Source of the DNA: Brachyspira suanatina | GTDB taxonomy: Bacteria; Spirochaetota; Brachyspiria; Brachyspirales; Brachyspiraceae | Length of the DNA: 64,000 nt | Assembly: GCF_001049755.1 (NCBI RefSeq) | Contig: NZ_CVLB01000001.1 | Location: 1-64,000, forward strand | Direction of reading: 5' to 3' | Shown here: positions 1 through 8,662 of the stretch, piece by piece | Position numbering within the stretch: the stretch's first letter is position 1 | How the letters are laid out: each line of letters starts with the position of its first letter | Translations under genes and position numbers: made by a program | The notes under the pieces: model-generated | Seen by the model: the letters and a program-made list of their open reading frames with translations, nothing else | What the model was told of the DNA's origin: nothing | The model's database searches: none

Positions 1-694
1 TACCAACTTCACTTGGTACATTATGCATTACAAGCAAAGTATCTTTATTGAATACCCATAGTCTTATCCAATGAGTTAGAACTGCTCCAGCAGTAATTGA
101 TATTTCATCTATTACTTTCTGCCAATCTACTATGATTAATAAACCTCCTAGATAGCGATTATCTATTTTTGAATTTATAGGAGAAATGATAGCAGTGATC
201 CATTTACCATTAGGGTCTTTATATATAGAATCTGCTAAAGTAGGTTTTTTAGCAGCATCGTATATTCTCCATAAATCTGGATATAGATCATTTACTTTTT
301 TACCTACATCAGTATTATTTCCTTCTGAATTATTTAATATAGTCCCATTTGGTTCTATTAAAGATATACTTTTAGCATAAGGATTTTTCCCTGCAACTAA
401 TTTCATTGAATTTATAAGTTCAGCTTCATCATCAGGATTTCTATACTCCATATAATTTATTACAGAAGAAAAAGAAGCATAAGTATCTGATAAAATTAGC
501 TGGTTTTCAATTAGAGAATCGAAAAATGTAGAATATCCTTTTATTGTAGTTCCAAATCCATCATAAGAAGATTTATCTATAGCTTTTTTTGACATATATA
601 CTAATGTGGATATGGAAATAATTAAAAGCAATGCGATAAAAACATTAACTACAATAGGTATTTGAACATTTAAACTATTAAATCTCTTTTTCAT
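1..694 (-). CDS. Methyl-accepting chemotaxis protein, N-terminal part (runs off left edge)
   Basis: Open reverse-strand frame from an ATG at 694-692 with no stop before the window edge (231 codons seen). The start MKKRFNSLNV is followed by a membrane segment (about residues 11-34) and then an extracytoplasmic region typical of a dCache sensor, including a 'GTILNNSEGNN' loop and a 'PNGKWITAIISPI' strand. This is the usual sensor half of a chemoreceptor; the HAMP and signalling domains would lie left of the window. A GGGG stretch 8-11 nt upstream of the ATG serves as the ribosome site. The ligand cannot be told. It is divergent from the oxidoreductase operon that begins at 1111. A periplasmic-sensor kinase or cyclase with the same N-terminus is the alternative. 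Confidence 0.75.
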   Translation of the reverse strand, partial: MKKRFNSLNVQIPIVVNVFIALLLIISISTLVYMSKKAIDKSSYDGFGTTIKGYSTFFDSLIENQLILSDTYASFSSVINYMEYRNPDDEAELINSMKLVAGKNPYAKSISLIEPNGTILNNSEGNNTDVGKKVNDLYPDLWRIYDAAKKPTLADSIYKDPNGKWITAIISPINSKIDNRYLGGLLIIVDWQKVIDEISITAGAVLTHWIRLWVFNKDTLLVMHNVPSEVG

Positions 695-924
695 AATACA
701 GACCCCAATAAAGTTATATAAATAAAAATTTAAAATACTAGCTATCTAGAATATAAAAAATTGTAAAGATATATCGATTATAGTTGATATATTCTTTATG
801 AATAACAATTTTCATTATATTGATGAAATCTAGTAACTCTTAACACCACTATATAGTATAATAGTTAAAATACTATATGTCAAATGTTTTATTATTCATA
901 CATTTTTTTGTAAAACTTGTGTAA

Positions 925-961
925 CTATGTATATATTTTTTTAATAAAAATATATACATAG
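925..961. other. Perfect 16-bp inverted repeat between divergent genes
   Basis: CTATGTATATATTTTT at 925-940 is exactly complementary to 946-961, with a 5-nt loop TTAAT. It lies 25 nt upstream of the -35 box of the oxidoreductase promoter in the divergent gap. It could be an operator, or a terminator-like hairpin shielding the two divergent units. The rest of 695-985 shows no gene. Confidence 0.6.
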
Positions 962-985
962 TACATTAAAATAATGATAATTAAT

Positions 986-1013
986 TTGACTTTTATCTTA
1001 TTTATAGTACAAT
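986..1013 (+). promoter_or_regulatory. Sigma-70 type promoter of the fused oxidoreductase operon
   Basis: TTGACT (986-991), 16-nt spacer, TACAAT (1008-1013). Transcription would start near 1020, leaving a ~90-nt leader before the GTG at 1111. Confidence 0.65.
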
Positions 1014-1110
1014 ATATAAGCATTGATAGTATATTAATTTTATGAATTTAATATACTCTTAATGTTTATTCCCAAAATCTCATTTTAATTAAATAAAGGA
1101 GAAAAAAATC

Positions 1111-2148
1111 GTGAAACTCCCAAAAGTCAATGATTTAGGCTTTTTCGAGATTCGTCTCGAAAGTATAGGCGGAATGGGTGCTAATAGTGCTGGTAAAATG
1201 CTTGCAGAAGTAGGTGTTTTGACTCAAGGTTTCTATGGCGCTGCATTCTCAAGTTATGGTTCAGAAAAGAAAGGTTCTCCAGTTAAATCTTTCGTAAGAT
1301 TTTCTGATACAGAAGTTAGAGTAAACTCTACAGTAGAAGAGCCTCATGTTGTGGCTGTATTCCATATGAATCTTCTTAAAAACCCTATGACATTAGCTGG
1401 TGTTAAAGAAGATGCTATCGTTATTTTTAACACTAATAAAACACCTGATGAAGCAAGAGATTTTGCTAAATTACATGGTGGTAAAGTAGTTTGTGTTGAT
1501 GCTATTAAAATCGCTAATGATTTAAAACTTCCTTCACAAGCAGCTAACACTATCATTATGGGTGCTATGGTTAATCAGCTTGACTTTATAGATTCTGCTA
1601 AATTTGAAGAGCAAATCAGAAAGCAATTCTCAGGTAAGAAACCTGAATTAGTAGAACCTAACGTTGAAGCTTTCAGAAGAGGCGGAAGCGACTCTGTAGT
1701 AAAAGATTTCCCTGCAGACGGTAAATATCCATATATACCTTACAAAAAACCAGAACCTGTTTATGGTAAAAACAACCAATTAACAGGCGGTTATATCAAT
1801 GCTGCTGGTAACTCTACTTTAAAAGATTTACAAGTTACTCGTACAGGTAATATACCAGTATTCAATCCTAAAAACTGTATAGACTGTGCTAACTGTGAAG
1901 TTGTTTGTCCGGACCTTTGTATCGTTTGGGAAAGAGGTGTTGATAGAAAAGATGCTTCTAAAACAAATGTTATGAATATGATGGGTATTGATTATCAATA
2001 TTGTAAAGGCTGCTTAAAATGCGTTAGAGCTTGTCCTAAAGGACCTTATGCTCCTAAACAGCTTCCTAAAGAAGAACAAGCTTTAAGAATAGAAGTAGAA
2101 GCAGAATGTAATGTTGATGAACTTACATACAGACGTTATAAAAAATAA
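1111..2148 (+). CDS. 2-oxoacid:ferredoxin oxidoreductase, fused gamma/delta subunit
   Basis: 345 residues. Residues ~10-190 match the gamma (POR_C) domain with the family opening 'ESIGGMGANSAGKML' near residue 17. The C-terminus carries two 4Fe-4S ferredoxin motifs, CIDCANCEVVCP (~256-267) and CKGCLKCVRACP (~298-309), that is, the delta subunit fused on. It passes electrons from oxidative decarboxylation of a 2-oxoacid (most likely pyruvate) to ferredoxin in the cytoplasm. The start is a GTG preceded by AAAGGAG with 9-nt spacing; no better ATG lies upstream. It is followed 14 nt later by the fused alpha/beta gene, so the two genes form the whole enzyme. The substrate is inferred, not read from the sequence. 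Confidence 0.85.
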   Translation: MKLPKVNDLGFFEIRLESIGGMGANSAGKMLAEVGVLTQGFYGAAFSSYGSEKKGSPVKSFVRFSDTEVRVNSTVEEPHVVAVFHMNLLKNPMTLAGVKEDAIVIFNTNKTPDEARDFAKLHGGKVVCVDAIKIANDLKLPSQAANTIIMGAMVNQLDFIDSAKFEEQIRKQFSGKKPELVEPNVEAFRRGGSDSVVKDFPADGKYPYIPYKKPEPVYGKNNQLTGGYINAAGNSTLKDLQVTRTGNIPVFNPKNCIDCANCEVVCPDLCIVWERGVDRKDASKTNVMNMMGIDYQYCKGCLKCVRACPKGPYAPKQLPKEEQALRIEVEAECNVDELTYRRYKK

Positions 2149-2162
2149 TAAGGAGCGAATAA

Positions 2163-4427
2163 ATGGCTAACAAATATAATCTTGCTGAACAAGAAAACAT
2201 ACTTGAAAGTGGTAATGAATTAGCAGCCATTGCAGCCGCTCAAATCAATTATCACGTAATGGGTTATTACCCAATCACTCCATCTACTCAAATTGCTGAG
2301 TACTTAGATGAAATGAAAGCTAATGGAAGACACACTGTTTGTATGATCCCTGGTGATGGTGAACATGGTGCTGCTGGTATCTGTTATGGTGCTACTACTG
2401 CTGGCGGTAGAGTTTTCAATGCTACTTCTGCTAACGGTCTTCTTTTTGCTATGGAACAATTACCTGTTCAAGCTGGTACTAGATTCCCTATGGTATTAAA
2501 CGTTGTAAACAGAACTGTTTCTGGTCCATTAGATATTAAATGTGACCAATCTGATATTATGATGGCTCTTAACACTGGTTGGATCATCATTATGGCTCAT
2601 ACTACTCAGATGGTTTACGACTTCAATATCTTTGCTTTAAAAATTGCTGAAAGAGCTAAACTTCCTATCATAGTTTCTTCTGACGGATTCTTCACTTCTC
2701 ACCAGAAGAAAAAAATACACCTTTTCAAAAATGATAAGGATGTACAAGACTTCTTAGGTACTTATACTCCTGAAGTTACTTCAGTTGAACCAGGAAAAAA
2801 TCCTGTTACAATTGGACCTTACATGAACGAAGATGAGTTAACTGGAAGTAAATTACAGCTTTCTCAAGCTTTAGAAGATTCTAGAGCTATTATCTTAGAT
2901 GTATTTGAAGAGTTTGCTTCTCTTTCTGGAAGAAAATACTCTCCTATAGAAACTTATAACATGGAAGGAGCTGAAGTTGCTTTAATGCTTTGTGGTTCTG
3001 CTTATGAAACTGGCACTTTAGCTGTTGACGAAATGAAAAAAGCTAATCCTAACCTTAAAATAGGTGCATTTGCTATCACTCAAATTCGTCCTTTCCCTGA
3101 AAAAGAATTACAAAAATTATTAGCTAATGTTAAAGTTGTAGTAGTAGGTGACAGACAAGATTCATACTCTGGTATGGGCGGTAATATGTCTACTGAAATC
3201 AGAGCTGCTTTGAAAAACGATGTAAACAATAAATCTTCTATTGTAAGCAGAGTTTATGGTCTTGGCGGTACTGAATTTACTCTTGAAAAAGCTAAAGAAT
3301 TATTTGAATTAGGTTTAAAAGAATTAGCTAACCCTGGTTCTGTTGAAAAACATTCTTACTTAGAGCAATATATGGGTCATGCTGGTGTTGAAATGAAACC
3401 TATACATGAACATCTTACTTTAGAGAGCCAAAAATCTGGTATAACTGTTACTATGAACGAACAAACTCATAAACTTGAAGTTAAAGTTCCACCTCTTAGA
3501 GAATTAACTGGTAAAGCTTATCGTTATGCTCAAGGTCATGGTGCTTGTAACGGTTGTGGTATCTTCTCTGGTATCAATACTTTCATGAAAGGTATCGAAG
3601 GTGAGGTTGTTCTTTTAGTACATACTGGTTGTTCTATGGTTGTTACTACTGGTTATCCTTACAGCTCTTATAGAACTACTTATGTTCACAACTTATTCCA
3701 AAACGGTGCTGCTACTCTTTCTGGTGTTGTTGAAATGTATCATGAAAGAAAAAGAAGAGGAGAAATTCAAGGACCTGAAGATCCTACTTTCATAATGGTT
3801 ACTGGTGACGGTGGTCATGATATAGGTATGGGACCTTCTATTGGTGCTGCTATTAGAAATCACAAAATGATTATATTAGAATATGATAATGAAGGATACA
3901 TGAACACTGGTAACCAATTATCATTCTCTACTCCTATAGGACATAGAACTTCTACTTCTAACGTTGGTAAAGCTGAAGTTGGTAAACAGTTTAACCACAA
4001 AGATGTTGCTCAGATTTTTGCTGGTTGTCATATACCTTATGTTGCTACTGGCTGTGAATCTTATCCTTTAGATTTGATTAAGAAAGCTGCTAAAGCTCAG
4101 TGGTATGCTAATCATCATGGTACTGCTTTTGTTAAACTTCTTATCGCTTGTCCATTGAACTGGAAATCTCCTGATGATATGGGTAAAGATGTTATTAAAG
4201 CTGCTGTTGATTGCTGCTTCTTCCCATTATATGAAGTTGAACATGGTATTACTACTATTACTACTATGATAGCTGATGATAAAAAATTACCTGTTACTGA
4301 ATGGTTGAAAATGATGGGTAAAACTAAACACCTTCTTAAACATCAAGACTTACTTGACTCTTTCCAAAAAGAAGTTGACAGAAGATGGACTAGAATCAAA
4401 GCTATGCATGAAAGTCCTGTTCTATAA
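2163..4427 (+). CDS. 2-oxoacid (probably pyruvate):ferredoxin oxidoreductase, fused alpha/beta subunit
   Basis: 754 residues, longer than either single subunit because alpha and beta are joined. The alpha part opens with the pyrimidine-binding motif YPITPSTQ (~residue 37). The beta part starts near residue 440 with CNGCG (~462), a cluster-binding Cys pair, and holds the thiamine pyrophosphate/Mg site GDGGHDIGMG (~548) with NEGYMNTG downstream. This gives the complete catalytic core for CoA-dependent decarboxylation of a 2-oxoacid to an acyl-CoA plus reduced ferredoxin. AAGGAG lies upstream of the ATG. The codon choice is markedly restricted (many GCT, GGT, ACT codons), which suggests high expression and fits a central role in anaerobic pyruvate metabolism. 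It ends just before a strong terminator. Confidence 0.88.
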   Translation: MANKYNLAEQENILESGNELAAIAAAQINYHVMGYYPITPSTQIAEYLDEMKANGRHTVCMIPGDGEHGAAGICYGATTAGGRVFNATSANGLLFAMEQLPVQAGTRFPMVLNVVNRTVSGPLDIKCDQSDIMMALNTGWIIIMAHTTQMVYDFNIFALKIAERAKLPIIVSSDGFFTSHQKKKIHLFKNDKDVQDFLGTYTPEVTSVEPGKNPVTIGPYMNEDELTGSKLQLSQALEDSRAIILDVFEEFASLSGRKYSPIETYNMEGAEVALMLCGSAYETGTLAVDEMKKANPNLKIGAFAITQIRPFPEKELQKLLANVKVVVVGDRQDSYSGMGGNMSTEIRAALKNDVNNKSSIVSRVYGLGGTEFTLEKAKELFELGLKELANPGSVEKHSYLEQYMGHAGVEMKPIHEHLTLESQKSGITVTMNEQTHKLEVKVPPLRELTGKAYRYAQGHGACNGCGIFSGINTFMKGIEGEVVLLVHTGCSMVVTTGYPYSSYRTTYVHNLFQNGAATLSGVVEMYHERKRRGEIQGPEDPTFIMVTGDGGHDIGMGPSIGAAIRNHKMIILEYDNEGYMNTGNQLSFSTPIGHRTSTSNVGKAEVGKQFNHKDVAQIFAGCHIPYVATGCESYPLDLIKKAAKAQWYANHHGTAFVKLLIACPLNWKSPDDMGKDVIKAAVDCCFFPLYEVEHGITTITTMIADDKKLPVTEWLKMMGKTKHLLKHQDLLDSFQKEVDRRWTRIKAMHESPVL

Positions 4428-4453
4428 TAAGTTAATAGCTTAAAATAAAGATG

Positions 4454-4498
4454 ACGGTTGTTTATCTGATAGGGTAGGCAGCCGTTATTTTTGTTTTT
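4454..4498 (+). terminator. Rho-independent terminator of the fused oxidoreductase operon
   Basis: 11-bp stem (4454-4464 with 4475-4485, several G-U pairs), 10-nt loop, then a T-rich tail broken by one G. It sits 27 nt after the stop codon. Confidence 0.8.
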
Positions 4499-4626
4499 AA
4501 GCTTTATTATGAATCCATCCCATTACTATTTTCAATGTAAATAAAAATTTGAACTTCATTTTTCTTAATTACTTAATCTGAAAATATAGCTCCTACTAGA
4601 TTTATTTAAATTTGCTGTATACTAAG

Positions 4627-4835
4627 CCGCACGCAGAACAAAATTATAAATATTGATTGATTAAAAATAAAATTTTGATTATAAAAAATAGCCAATTAAC
4701 CGTGCGTTAAATAGGTTTTCAAATTTAAATAACACTTGGGCGGGTGCTAACATTTCTAATAAAACAATAAAGTTAATTTAAGTTAAAATGTGTAGATTAA
4801 GCAGAAAATTTTAAAGGGCGGGGTATTTAAATAAA
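4627..4835. repeat. Type A unit followed by left half of type B palindrome
   Basis: This is all that is seen in the 4499-4905 gap. CCGCACGC at 4627 and ACCGTGCG near 4700 are the inverted ends of a ~80-nt AT-rich type A unit. CTTGGGCGGGTGCT (from 4734) to AAAGGGCGGGG (~4814) is the left half of the type B element found complete at 8340, 35133 and 42882. No open frame is supported. Confidence 0.7.
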
Positions 4836-4905
4836 TTCAAAAATTATGTATTGAATTATTAAATAATTTTGGTAACATATAGGTATTATTTTTAAGGACT
4901 ATTAT

Positions 4906-6132
4906 ATGAAAACTTATGAGAGATTTATAAAATATACATCTTTTAATACTACTTCAAACAGCAGAAATGAGAATCAAACACCAAGTACAGAAGGACAAAG
5001 AGTATTCGCTGAATATTTAGTAAATGAATTAAAAACAATGGGTATTGATAATGCTTATATAGATGATAAATCTTTTGTATATGCTTCGATACCTGCATCT
5101 AAAGGAAAAGAGGATAAGCCTAAATTAGGATTCATTGCACATTTAGATACCAATGAAGATGCACCGGGAGAAAATATAAAAACTAATATTATTAAAAATT
5201 ATGACGGTAAAGATATTGTTTTAAATAAGGAAAAAAATATAGTTTTAAGCAGTAAAAAGTTTGATAATTTAAATAAATACATAGGCAATGATTTAATAGT
5301 AACAGACGGAACTACTCTTTTGGGTGCTGATGATAAGGCTGGTATTGCAGAAATTATGACTATGGCTGAAATTCTAATGAATGATAAAACAATAGAGCAT
5401 GGAGAAATAAAAATAGCTTTCACTCCTGATGAGGAAATAGGAGAAGGTATTGAATACTTTGATATTGAAAAGTTTAATGCAGATTTTGCTTATACTATAG
5501 ACGGCGGAGAGATTGGAGAAATAGAGTATGAGAATTTTAATGCCGCTTCTTGTAAAATAAAAGTTAATGGAGTGAATGTGCATCCGGGCTATTCTAAAAA
5601 TAAAATGAAGAATGCTATTTTATTTGCAATGGAATTTAACTCTATGCTTCCAGCAGAACAAAAGCCTCAGTATACAGAAAAGTATGAAGGTTTTTATCAT
5701 CTATCATATATAGAAGGTACAGAAGAAAAAGCAGAGCTTGAATATATTATAAGAGATCATGATTTAGAGAAGTTCAATAATAAAAAAGAATTCATAAAAG
5801 ATATTTGCAGTTTTTTAAATAAAAAATACGGCGAAAATACATTTATATGTGATATTAAAGATAGCTACTATAATATGAAAGAAAAAATACTTCCTCATAT
5901 GCATTTAATTGATAATGCTAAAAAGGCTTTTAATGAATGCGGAATAAAAGAAAAAATAGTACCTATTAGAGGCGGTACTGATGGGGCTAGATTATCTTTT
6001 AGAGGATTGCCTTGTCCTAATTTATCAGCTGGAGGAGAAAATTTTCACAGCAGATTTGAATACATTCCTGTTCAGTCTTTAGAAAAAATGACAGAGGTTA
6101 TATTAAAAATAGTAAGCATATATTCTAATTAA
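4906..6132 (+). CDS. pepT: Peptidase T (tripeptide aminopeptidase)
   Basis: 408 residues, the usual PepT length. It is a cytoplasmic di-zinc M20 peptidase that removes the N-terminal residue of tripeptides, finishing degradation of imported peptides. Zinc and catalytic residues are visible: H79 and D81 in AHLDTNED, D142 in LGADDKAG, the catalytic pair E176/E177 in TPDEEIGEG, the Asp of TIDGGEIGE, and a C-terminal His in GGENFHSRFE. The dimer-domain motif VNVHPGYSKN is also present. AAGGAC precedes the ATG. It stands alone between repeat-filled gaps, so it is probably monocistronic. Identity is firm from the motif series. Confidence 0.93.
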   Translation: MKTYERFIKYTSFNTTSNSRNENQTPSTEGQRVFAEYLVNELKTMGIDNAYIDDKSFVYASIPASKGKEDKPKLGFIAHLDTNEDAPGENIKTNIIKNYDGKDIVLNKEKNIVLSSKKFDNLNKYIGNDLIVTDGTTLLGADDKAGIAEIMTMAEILMNDKTIEHGEIKIAFTPDEEIGEGIEYFDIEKFNADFAYTIDGGEIGEIEYENFNAASCKIKVNGVNVHPGYSKNKMKNAILFAMEFNSMLPAEQKPQYTEKYEGFYHLSYIEGTEEKAELEYIIRDHDLEKFNNKKEFIKDICSFLNKKYGENTFICDIKDSYYNMKEKILPHMHLIDNAKKAFNECGIKEKIVPIRGGTDGARLSFRGLPCPNLSAGGENFHSRFEYIPVQSLEKMTEVILKIVSIYSN

Positions 6133-6149
6133 ATTAAAAAATAATAAAG

Positions 6150-6662
6150 TGAGCGGGTATGTATTAAGTTTTTAAATTTACTTACATTTGCCTGCCCAAG
6201 ATTTGTTTAATTTTTTGAGTATATACCTAAACAAATATACTTTGTCAAAAATAAATTTATATTTTCTTTTTTATATCTGGGGCTTTGCTGCGAAGCACAC
6301 AGTCGTGCCAGCCCCCACTTCTTTTGCGACCGAGAAGTACTGTTAAGTATTGCCACAGGCGAAGCCCGCCTACGGCGAGAAGCTATATCTTCGACAAGCT
6401 TGGATACGCTTCGCGAAAGGCTACATATAGGATTTTATTTAAGAGGTTATCTTACATATAAGACAATTTTAGTATGATTTTGTACTAATTTTATACTTGC
6501 ACTTTTTGGTTCTTTTTGCGGCGGGAAAAAGAACAACAAAAAATTGACAAACTCTAAAATTTTTAGTATACACCGCACGCAGAACTAAATTTAAAATATA
6601 TATTTATTCATAAATACAAATTTTATTATATTATAAAATTTCACTTACCGTGCGTTAAATAG
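6150..6662. repeat. Repeat cluster: type B fragment, GC-rich type G element, type A unit
   Basis: This fills the 609-nt gap before the symporter gene. 6150-6215 carries a piece of a type B element (GAGCGGGTATG, then GCCTGCCCAAG). About 6220-6565 is a type G element: its ends resemble AAAATTTTTAGTATATAC, and its middle is much richer in G+C than anything nearby (short GGGGCTTTGC, GCGAAGC and GGCGAGAAGC blocks). CCGCACGC (6572) to ACCGTGCG (6649) is a type A unit. No coding frame is supported. Confidence 0.65.
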
Positions 6663-6741
6663 TACTGATTATAATACTATCAATTTTTTCAAAACTATAT
6701 TATATTAGAATGCATTAAAAATATTAAAAGGAAGTATTTAT

Positions 6742-8145
6742 ATGGGACTTTATATTGTAATTAATATTATAATATTGTTGGCTCTAATTGGATTACTCTA
6801 TTTTATGCAAAAGAAGCATATGAATTTCACAATTAGAGTATTATCAGCTTTAGTTTTAGGCTTGGCTTTAGGGTTCGTACTTAGAACAGTTTATGCCTCA
6901 AATATGGAAATAGTAAATCAAAGTATCGTTTGGTACAATGTAGTAGGTAACGGTTATGTGAGATTATTACAGATGTTAGTTATGCCTTTAATTTTTGTTT
7001 CTATAACTATGGCTCTTCTTAACATAAAAGGTAATAGTAACAATCTAGGCAAAATGACTATGATAATTATTGGCGTACTAATGATAACAACAGCAATATC
7101 TGCTTTAGTTGGATTTTTAACAGCTAAAGGATTTGGTTTAGATGCTTCAAAACTTCAGTCATTGGTAGGCGATATATCAAAAGGTGCTTCAAATTATGAG
7201 GGTAGATTGGAAGAATTTTCATCAAGACCAGTTCCTCAGCAATTATTAGATATCATACCTACAAATCCATTTGCAGCATTAGCCGGTATGGGAGGATCGC
7301 CTACACTTTCAGTTGTATTTTTTGCAGCTTTAGTGGGTTCTTCTGCATTGGGACTTAGAAAGAAAAAGCCTGAAGTTTTTGAATTTTTCCAAAAGATTAT
7401 GCAGTCTTTGCATGATGTTGTTATGAAGATAGTAGCTTTCGTTATGAGATTAACTCCATTCGGTGTATTAGCTCTTATGGCAAAATTCATGGCTACAAGC
7501 GATTTGAATGCATTCGCTCAATTAGGTCAATTCCTTCTAGCCTCTTATATATCTATAATAATTATGCTTATAGTTCATAGTATAATACTTATGATATTTG
7601 GATATAATCCTATCAAATATTATACTAAAGCATTTACAGTTTTAACATTTGCTTTCTCATCAAGAACAAGTGCAGGTACTTTGCCTTTAACTGTTTCAGC
7701 TTTAAAAGATAAAATGGGGATATCTGAAGGAGTTTCAAATTTATCAGCTTCTCTTGCTGTAACAATAGGACAGAATGGATGTGCTGGTATTTATCCTGCT
7801 ATGGTAGTTGCTATGATTGCACCTACTTTAGGAATTAATCCTCTTGAACCTGCATTCTTAATAAAGGCTGTTATAATAATTGCTATTGGAAGTTTCGGAA
7901 TTGCCGGAGTTGGAGGAGGAGCTACAAATGCCGCTTTGATTACGCTTTCAGCTTTAGGTTTTCCTGTAGGTTTAGTAGCTATACTTTTAGGAATAGAGCC
8001 TCTTATTGATATGGGAAGAACCATGCTTAATGTTAATGATGGTATGGTTACTGCTGCTGTTACAGGAAAAATCTGCAAGGAAGTGGATATGGATAAATTC
8101 AATTCCAATGATAATACCAGTTCTAATGAAGCAGAAGCTATGTAA
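6742..8145 (+). CDS. tcyP: L-cystine/dicarboxylate:cation symporter (TcyP type)
   Basis: 467 residues, close to the ~463 of E. coli YdjN/TcyP. It is a multi-pass inner-membrane protein of the DAACS (glutamate transporter) fold. The N-terminus is hydrophobic (MGLYIVINIIILLALIGLL). The re-entrant loop SRTSAGTLPLTVSAL and the run IGQNGCAGIYPAMVVAM are characteristic of the cystine branch rather than of GltP or DctA; GGGATNAALITLS is the second hairpin. It probably imports cystine with Na+ or H+. AAAAGGAAG precedes the ATG. A terminator follows at once, so it is a single-gene unit. Substrate preference is by family resemblance only. Confidence 0.82.
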   Translation: MGLYIVINIIILLALIGLLYFMQKKHMNFTIRVLSALVLGLALGFVLRTVYASNMEIVNQSIVWYNVVGNGYVRLLQMLVMPLIFVSITMALLNIKGNSNNLGKMTMIIIGVLMITTAISALVGFLTAKGFGLDASKLQSLVGDISKGASNYEGRLEEFSSRPVPQQLLDIIPTNPFAALAGMGGSPTLSVVFFAALVGSSALGLRKKKPEVFEFFQKIMQSLHDVVMKIVAFVMRLTPFGVLALMAKFMATSDLNAFAQLGQFLLASYISIIIMLIVHSIILMIFGYNPIKYYTKAFTVLTFAFSSRTSAGTLPLTVSALKDKMGISEGVSNLSASLAVTIGQNGCAGIYPAMVVAMIAPTLGINPLEPAFLIKAVIIIAIGSFGIAGVGGGATNAALITLSALGFPVGLVAILLGIEPLIDMGRTMLNVNDGMVTAAVTGKICKEVDMDKFNSNDNTSSNEAEAM

Positions 8146-8172
8146 TTAATTAAAATATTATAATAAAAGTTT

Positions 8173-8206
8173 TAGGTATTCCAAATAAATTGGGATACCT
8201 ATTTTT
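8173..8206 (+). terminator. Rho-independent terminator after the symporter gene
   Basis: TAGGTATTCC (8173-8182) pairs with GGGATACCTA (8192-8201) around a 9-nt loop and is followed by ATTTTTAT. Confidence 0.75.
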
Positions 8207-8229
8207 ATATTAGATAAAATTTATATATC

Positions 8230-8660
8230 TGATAACCGCACGGTGAACAAAGTTGAAAAACATAATGAAATTTGAATTATAATATAAATTTTTAGTTTTG
8301 CTAAAATGTGGGGGTATATTCGCAATAAATTTAAAAAAACTTGGGTGGGCAGCTAAAATAACATGTAATATTGAAAAAGAAAAATAATTTAAAAACTACA
8401 GAATAAATTAAAAAAACTAAAGGGTGGGCGAGTGTAATTAAGTTTTAAAACTTTATTTACATACCCCCCCTTTATTCTTTATCACTACAATCTGCAATTT
8501 TCAATTTATTTATACTTAAAGCTAATGAAGAAATTATAGCACCCACCCAAGTGCAGATTAGATTTTTAATTTAATACTACGCACGCTTTATCTATTTTTA
8601 TATATAGCAAAATTTGAATACTAAATTAATTTATATTTTTTATTTAGTTTACCGTGCGTA
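8230..8660. repeat. Complete type B palindrome flanked by type A units
   Basis: CTTGGGTGGGC at 8340 and its inverted partner AGCACCCACCCAAGTG ending at 8552 bound a ~213-nt imperfect palindrome. The dyad centre contains AAGTTTTAAAACTT, and the inner arms are AAAGGGTGGGC and CCCCCCTTTATTC. A type A end (CCGCACGGTG) lies at 8234, and another type A unit runs from CGCACGC (8581) to ACCGTGCG (8651). No gene is visible in this gap. Confidence 0.7.
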
Positions 8661-8662
8661 AA

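Noticed and set aside
186-380. Forward-strand 64-codon frame near the left edge
   Set aside because: It lies opposite the chemoreceptor sensor domain, which has a clear domain pattern and start.
7791-8108. Reverse-strand 105-codon frame within the cystine symporter gene
   Set aside because: It is opposite strongly conserved transporter motifs, with no ribosome site.
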